Assembly: GCA_015657535.1 (NCBI GenBank)
Contig: JADHZB010001632.1
Coordinates: forward strand, 1 to 64,000
Reading direction: 5' to 3'
Length of the DNA: 64,000 nucleotides
From: Nephromyces sp. MM_2019
Taxonomy: Eukaryota > Apicomplexa > Aconoidasida > Nephromycida
Shown here: one piece after another, positions 59,072-64,000 of the stretch
How positions within the stretch are numbered: the stretch's first letter is position 1
Layout of the letters: each line of letters opens with the position of its first letter
Position numbers and translations under genes: made by a program
The notes under the pieces: generated by a model
Database searches by the model: none
Told to the model about the DNA's origin: nothing
What the model saw: the letters and a program-made list of their open reading frames with translations, nothing else

Positions 59072-62000
59072 CTACAAGAAGTAGTCTGGGATTCTATCCA
59101 TAGTTTCCAGATCGTTTTCACCGTTTGGAGCTGGAGGAAACTGAATACTGAGAAGCAGAAGCGGCAACAAAATCTCTAAAAAAGGGGGAATCTACTTCAG
59201 AGCTATTCAATCTTTGCTGAAAAACTACTTCATAAAATTGGTCAGCAGACTTCAAGAGCATGTTTTGAGATAGCAAGAAAACTTTATTAATTTTGCACCA
59301 AAATCATGAAAGTTTAACTCCTTAACAAAATAGCAACAAACACACACATTAAATCACAATTCAATGCTGTAAAATTACTTTTTCATATTTACTGACTAGG
59401 AAACTCGTTTATTTTCAAGCGGACTTTTCGCCAAAAAACGTGCAAATTAGTGGCAAACTACACTTTTAACAAATTAAAATGAAACTTTATTTGTTATGTT
59501 ATACAATTTCAGGTTCATCCTCTCGTTAATTTCCATTATTGCTGCCTGATTTCCGCATCGGTAGCAGTAATTAGGAGCTGAGAAAACCGTCACAATCAAA
59601 TCGTCATGCCCCCATTGGTATCCCTGGAGATGAAAGGGAGCGCAAATCAAGAACTCAATCGATGGATATAGAGTTTTAACTTGAAAATTTGGAAAAAGGC
59701 GAATGAAGCTCGCAAAGAAATGAAGCAGAGAATCATGAAACTGAACAAGAATAGGCAAACAATTAGAAATGACGAAAAAACTCGTCAAAAAGGCAATAAG
59801 GCAGGGAAAAGAAGCTGCCGAAACCTTTTCAAGGACACGCAGAGTTTCTTCAAAGTAAAACATGTGATACGGTGAAGCGGCGTCCTGCAGGAGAATGTAT
59901 CCTCGCGAGAAGATTTCACGGATATACATATATCTCGTGATTGGAAAAGAATACAAACTTAATGCAATCAAAACAGATTTTATAGTTTCAAAATTAAGAC
60001 CAAATGATGATTTCTCTGTAGTTTTTTAGTTATTAAACGAAAGCTCAAAGCGCTAATTATCCTTGCAATCATTCTGCTAAAAATGAAAGCACAGCGAAGC
60101 TCTACTGCTTCATCTATAAAGCACAGCAAAGCTCTAATACTTCATCTATAAAAACCAAAAAGGTCCAAAAAGCCCCTTCATTTCAAGAAAAACTCCCTTT
60201 CACTAGCTTTATCGCTCTCAAAATTGTCTAGCAAGAAGTGTGTGTTACTTCAGTGTGGATCATAAATTCAAAAAATTGCACTATAAGTATGCAATCTAAA
60301 CAAGCTAGCAGCTCAACAGCAAAGCTAGTAGACCTGTATAAACCACCACTGTGTTCTTCCTGCACACACTAGCTTATCAGAATTCGCGAAGCTAAACCAT
60401 GTTCTACTTTGATAACTTAAAATATGCCCTGATAAAGAGAAAAATCAGCTTATAGTGTGTGTGGGATGCTCATAAGCCTATTTAGTGGGCGTTTTTAAGT
60501 GGGAGATTTCTTAAGTGTGTGTATGCGTGATCATACAGCTAGGTACAGACTCTCGTTTAACCTCAGTATTAGCATGAAGCGAGATTGAAGTGATATCGCA
60601 TAAGCTTAGAAAATTGACGATATTTCCCACCCAAAACGCCGCCTGATTTTAGCTAAAAACTAAAGGCAGCAAAAAAATTACTTACCGCCATTACTAGCTG
60701 ATGGGCCCTAGCAATCAACTTTAAATTATTGGTCTCTAGAAAACGCTTTGTTCTATCTATTCCAAAGGTATATCCTATAGAGGAAAGAAAACAGTCAAAA
60801 TATCAATGTGAAACAAAAGCATTCATACATACAGAAAAAGAATCAAAAAGTGGAGGGAGCGTGAGGTGTGTGCAAAAGAAAGAACAAGAAGGAACAGACA
60901 AAAACCACAGGAAACTAATAAACACATCTTCAAGATGAAGATGAAATTTCAAAGAGTTTTAGATAAAATTGATGTTTTTCTGGAATAATTATTTGAAGAT
61001 TTTTCAAAGTTCAAAAATTTGGTGGAGATTTTGTAATTTTATAGAAAAATAAAGTTTATAATCAATAAAATAACATAATATTCTGTGTGTGTGGACCTGG
61101 CGTGTTTGTGTGGGATGCACTTGGTATGTGCGCGTGGGATGCACCTAGTGTGTGCGGGATGCACTTGGTGTGTGAGATGCAACTGGTGTATGTGGGCGAT
61201 ACACCACTAGCGTAGTGATTAAATTAACAGAGGCAAACAAAGCTATAGATCCCCCTTTGAAAGAAAAAGAAAAATCACAACACACAAAAAAAAGCTTGAA
61301 GATTTACTCAGACCAGCGCCTCTAGGAGAGGTACCCCAACCCGTCCTGTCGTCAGGATCAGACCAAAGCAAGTCACACACAGCTCCAGAATGAGGAACTT
61401 CTTGGAAGCTTGAGATATTGGAAGAAGGAAAAAGTGCAAATTCAATGAAGATACGCTCAAAGCATCAAATTTGGCTTGAAAAAGCGAATTTTGATTATTT
61501 TCTCCAAAAAACAAGAAAAAGAACTAATAAGGGCAAGAAAAAGAATAATTTAAAGCATATTCGTAGAAGAGAACTCGCAAGATGAGATTTACTTCAAAAG
61601 CTTTTAGTTTTTGAAAAATCGCAAAGCAAATCTTCAAAAAAGAGGATATTGTGGAGATAGAAATGGAGAAATATGGAGGTTTGTATGAGAGAGAGATATA
61701 GGAGGATGTAGAAGACACTTCCATCTCATCCATATTTCATGAATTAGTCAAGTTTCATGGAAAATGCATCAAGTTGTTGCAAAAAAAGGTAATCTTGATG
61801 AGAGAATCTTACACATGCACACGCACGGAGAATAGTAAGCATACACACGCACATGCATGGAGAATCTCACACACGCACATGCATGGAGAATCTCACACAC
61901 GCACATGCATGGAGAATCTCACACACGCACATGCATGGAGAATCTCACACACGCACAGATAATAGTACAAACGGAGAATAGCACACAAGCAAACACATGC

Positions 62001-64000
62001 AAGTGCACACACGAAAATCGTATAAATTTCAATGCGCCTCCACACACACAATCTTTACACAGCTACATTACCGGTGTAGTGACTGGATAGAGTCAAGCGA
62101 GGGCAACTGAGGAGAAATTCCCGCATGAGGGCAAAATATTTGCCCTTCAATCAACGCACCCAAGGGGAGATAATCAAAGAGATCTAAACAAAGGAAATAC
62201 AGCAGTGAAATGCTAATCAAAGATACTACAGCAGTAAAAAATAAGCACACACACAAGGAGTTTATGAACACCAAAAAAAACTCGAAAATCTCAAGGCTTT
62301 CTGTGTGCAAATTGCAACACACAAAGCATATATCTACGCACACACAGCTAGCACAGCAAACTTAGCTCATATGATAATTTTTTTTCAATTCACGTACAAG
62401 CAACCTCTCTAAAATTCCAGAAAAAGTTCATCCTTCATCACAGAGTCACACATATGAAAATGACTTTCACACATACCATAAAACACCCTTCATAAAAGGG
62501 TCACACACATGAAAGTTAAATTTCCATACTATACAACACAAAATCTCTCGCAAAAAAAAAAAAACACACACACACATGCACTGCATTAAAGTACTTTTCG
62601 AATCATCTACAATCTTCATTATTTCATCATAAAAATCGAAAAAAAATTCACGCACACAACTAGGAAGCGATAAAAGCACACAAGCGCGCACACATACACA
62701 CACACGCTGAGCATCACATCAACAATGCAAATTCACCGAAAAAGAGGGAAAAAACGGGAGATTACCAGTGAAATATTTCCACACGTTGGCGTTCCCATAC
62801 TTTCGAAGGCATTCATCATAAAAACCGTAAACTTGAGTAAGTTGACGAGATTCATGGTTTCCGCGAATAATGCACACTAAGAAGAAGGAGTTGGATAAGA
62901 AGCATTCAGCCGATCAGGATGAGGAGGATGAAAAGAGGGTGAAACTCAGCTGAGGGAGGAAGGATGAAATGAAGGTGATAAAGGAGGAAAAAAAGAACGA
63001 AATTTAGCCGTTATATTAGGGTGAAATTCAGCTCGTGTGTGTGAGATTTAGCAACTATTCAGCTGGTGCATTAGGGTACCATTTCGTTGAGCTACAAATC
63101 AGCAACTGAAGAGTTCAGCCACGATATTTCACAGAAGGAAAGGCACACAGAGAATTTTATCACACATTGCATAGCAACATGAAATATATCGAATTTCTTG
63201 CATATTTGCAGTGAAGATGATGAAGACAAAATCGTAGCGTATGGTGCATTCTTTCAAGGTATAACTGGTAGGTTCATAACGATTGTATCAACGCACAAAA
63301 AAAAGGCTCATTACTTAAAAGACAAGAAGATGAAAGTGAGAGGATGAAGGAGGTTTTATATATTTAAGAAGGAACAGCTGCAAAGATATAGAAAAAGCAT
63401 AAAATTTTGTATCATACACACACACACACATACACACAAACGCACACACAAGAATCAGCATCCAAAACAAGAAATTCAAAAGAGCTACTCAGTTTATTAC
63501 AAAGTAAGATAAGAAGATGGAGAACTCACCTCTATCTCTATATCTTACTTTAATTGCTATAATCAAGGAGATACTCTCAACTGAGTAATAGCCTCTGTCT
63601 ACATAATCTCCCAAGAATAAGAAATTCGTTTCAGGGCAGTCTGGAGAAGCAAGTTGAGCTCAAAAAAAAATGATTAGAAGCACAAACACACACATTAATA
63701 AAAAACCTAGACAAAAACCGTAGGAAATTATGCCTAGAATGAAAATTCTTCAATATTTGTAAGCTCTTTGGTATAGCTACAATATACATCTAATAGGGAT
63801 TAATCTCTTATACTGAAGAGATCTAATAGGGACCAATCTCTGAAGAGAGCTACTGAAAACCAATCTCTTATATGAACGAGATCTACCAGGAATCAATCGC
63901 TTATAGATCCACCACACACTCGAGTAACTCTGAAAAGTAAACACACATTTCTCCACCACCTCCCTGCTCCTGATATTTCCATTTAAATCCAGCTTTCTAT
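59072..64000 (-). CDS. PP2Ac: PP2A-type Ser/Thr phosphatase catalytic subunit, 5' end outside
   Basis: Seven exons in phase on the minus strand: 63640-63530, 62876-62766, 62183-62072, 61408-61314, 60774-60686, 59623-59505, 59147-59072. They cover roughly residues 75 to the C terminus of the standard 309-residue enzyme with no gap. Visible: [12 protein letters not shown] and RGNHESRQ (metal and phosphate ligands), [20 protein letters not shown], a catalytic-loop His in [62 protein letters not shown], and the terminal D-Y-F-L that is carboxymethylated in PP2A. Metal ligands equivalent to D85, N117, H167 and H241 are all present. The HGG of most PP2A enzymes is HAG here. The GDVHGQF exon is missing and must lie to the right. 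One acceptor is CTCAAG. It dephosphorylates Ser/Thr with scaffold and regulatory partners. The DYFL tail and overall match favour PP2A over PP4 or PP6. Confidence 0.95.
61080..61205. repeat. Degenerate GT-rich 27-30 bp intronic repeats
   Basis: In the phosphatase intron 60775-61313, four or five imperfect units of the form GGGATGCACTTGGTGTGTG follow one another. Unlike the rest of this gene's introns the plus strand is the G/T-rich one. Confidence 0.7.
61835..61958. repeat. 26-bp minisatellite in phosphatase intron
   Basis: AGAATCTCACACACGCACAT followed by GCATGG is repeated exactly three times (61861-61938) with a fourth partial copy and a diverged leader copy. It lies in the 61409-62071 intron and mixes CA runs with a non-CA core. 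Confidence 0.95.
63414..63450. repeat. (CA)n-rich microsatellite
   Basis: A run of ACACAC interrupted by AT, AA and CG lies in the phosphatase intron between 62877 and 63529. Similar short CA runs recur at 62560-62580 and 62690-62705. Confidence 0.85.
63780..63905. repeat. Imperfect 33-bp tandem repeat at right edge
   Basis: Four diverged units share CTAATAGGGA or CTACCAGGAA, then CAATCTCTTATA, then GAAGAGAT or GAACGAGAT. They lie upstream of the last visible phosphatase exon, presumably in an intron. The minus strand reads as [12 protein letters not shown] repeats by accident of length. Confidence 0.75.

Noticed and set aside
1..64000. Mobile elements, viral remnants, CRISPR arrays or defence operons
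   Set aside because: No transposase, reverse transcriptase, integrase, capsid or Cas-like motif, no terminal inverted or long terminal repeats, and no spaced direct-repeat array seen on either strand.

Overview
The window looks like nuclear DNA of an intron-rich protist, most plausibly an alveolate and perhaps an apicomplexan. That placement is an inference from gene style, not proven. Nearly all genes are cut into short exons (18 to 350 bp) by GT-AG introns of about 80 to 2300 bp, and many acceptors are AAG rather than CAG or TAG. TAA, TAG and TGA all end good reading frames, so the code is standard. I see no bacterial operons, tRNA or rRNA genes, CRISPR arrays, or transposon or viral genes.

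The published-style single ORFs hide most genes. I rebuilt gene models by joining exons with matching splice phase. Three are anchored by recognisable families: a family-2 glycosyltransferase (plus strand, 378 to 9601), a calmodulin-like EF-hand protein (plus, 36575 to 39406), and the catalytic subunit of a PP2A-type phosphatase (minus, 59072 to beyond the right edge, seven exons ending in the DYFL tail). A TerD-like protein (minus, 49844 to 52762) is a weaker recognition. A 511-residue secreted low-complexity protein (minus, 11832 to 16917), a 1472-residue polytopic membrane protein (plus, 25851 to 32219) and a coiled-coil protein (minus, 46075 to 49251) have coherent models but no family I recognise. 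About ten smaller models rest only on splice signals, open frame and phase. They are given low confidence because short exons can be chained by chance.

Layout: 0 to 9.6 kb, an acidic-repeat ORF running off the left edge and the glycosyltransferase with GT-rich, T-rich introns. 10 to 17 kb, the secreted protein. 18 to 25 kb, small split genes on both strands. 25.8 to 36 kb, the large membrane protein and a small split gene. 36.5 to 44.3 kb, the EF-hand protein and two small genes, one with a mitochondrial-type N terminus. 44.5 to 53.4 kb, a run of minus-strand genes (small basic protein, coiled coil, TerD-like, 52-residue model). 53.6 to 58.6 kb, small plus-strand models and an acidic DEG/NEG-repeat protein. 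59 to 64 kb, the phosphatase.

The two ends differ in texture from the middle. Introns of the glycosyltransferase and of the phosphatase are T-rich on their own coding strand and full of GTGTGT runs or AC minisatellites. The 10 to 58 kb interior almost lacks these. The genes do not form an obvious pathway.
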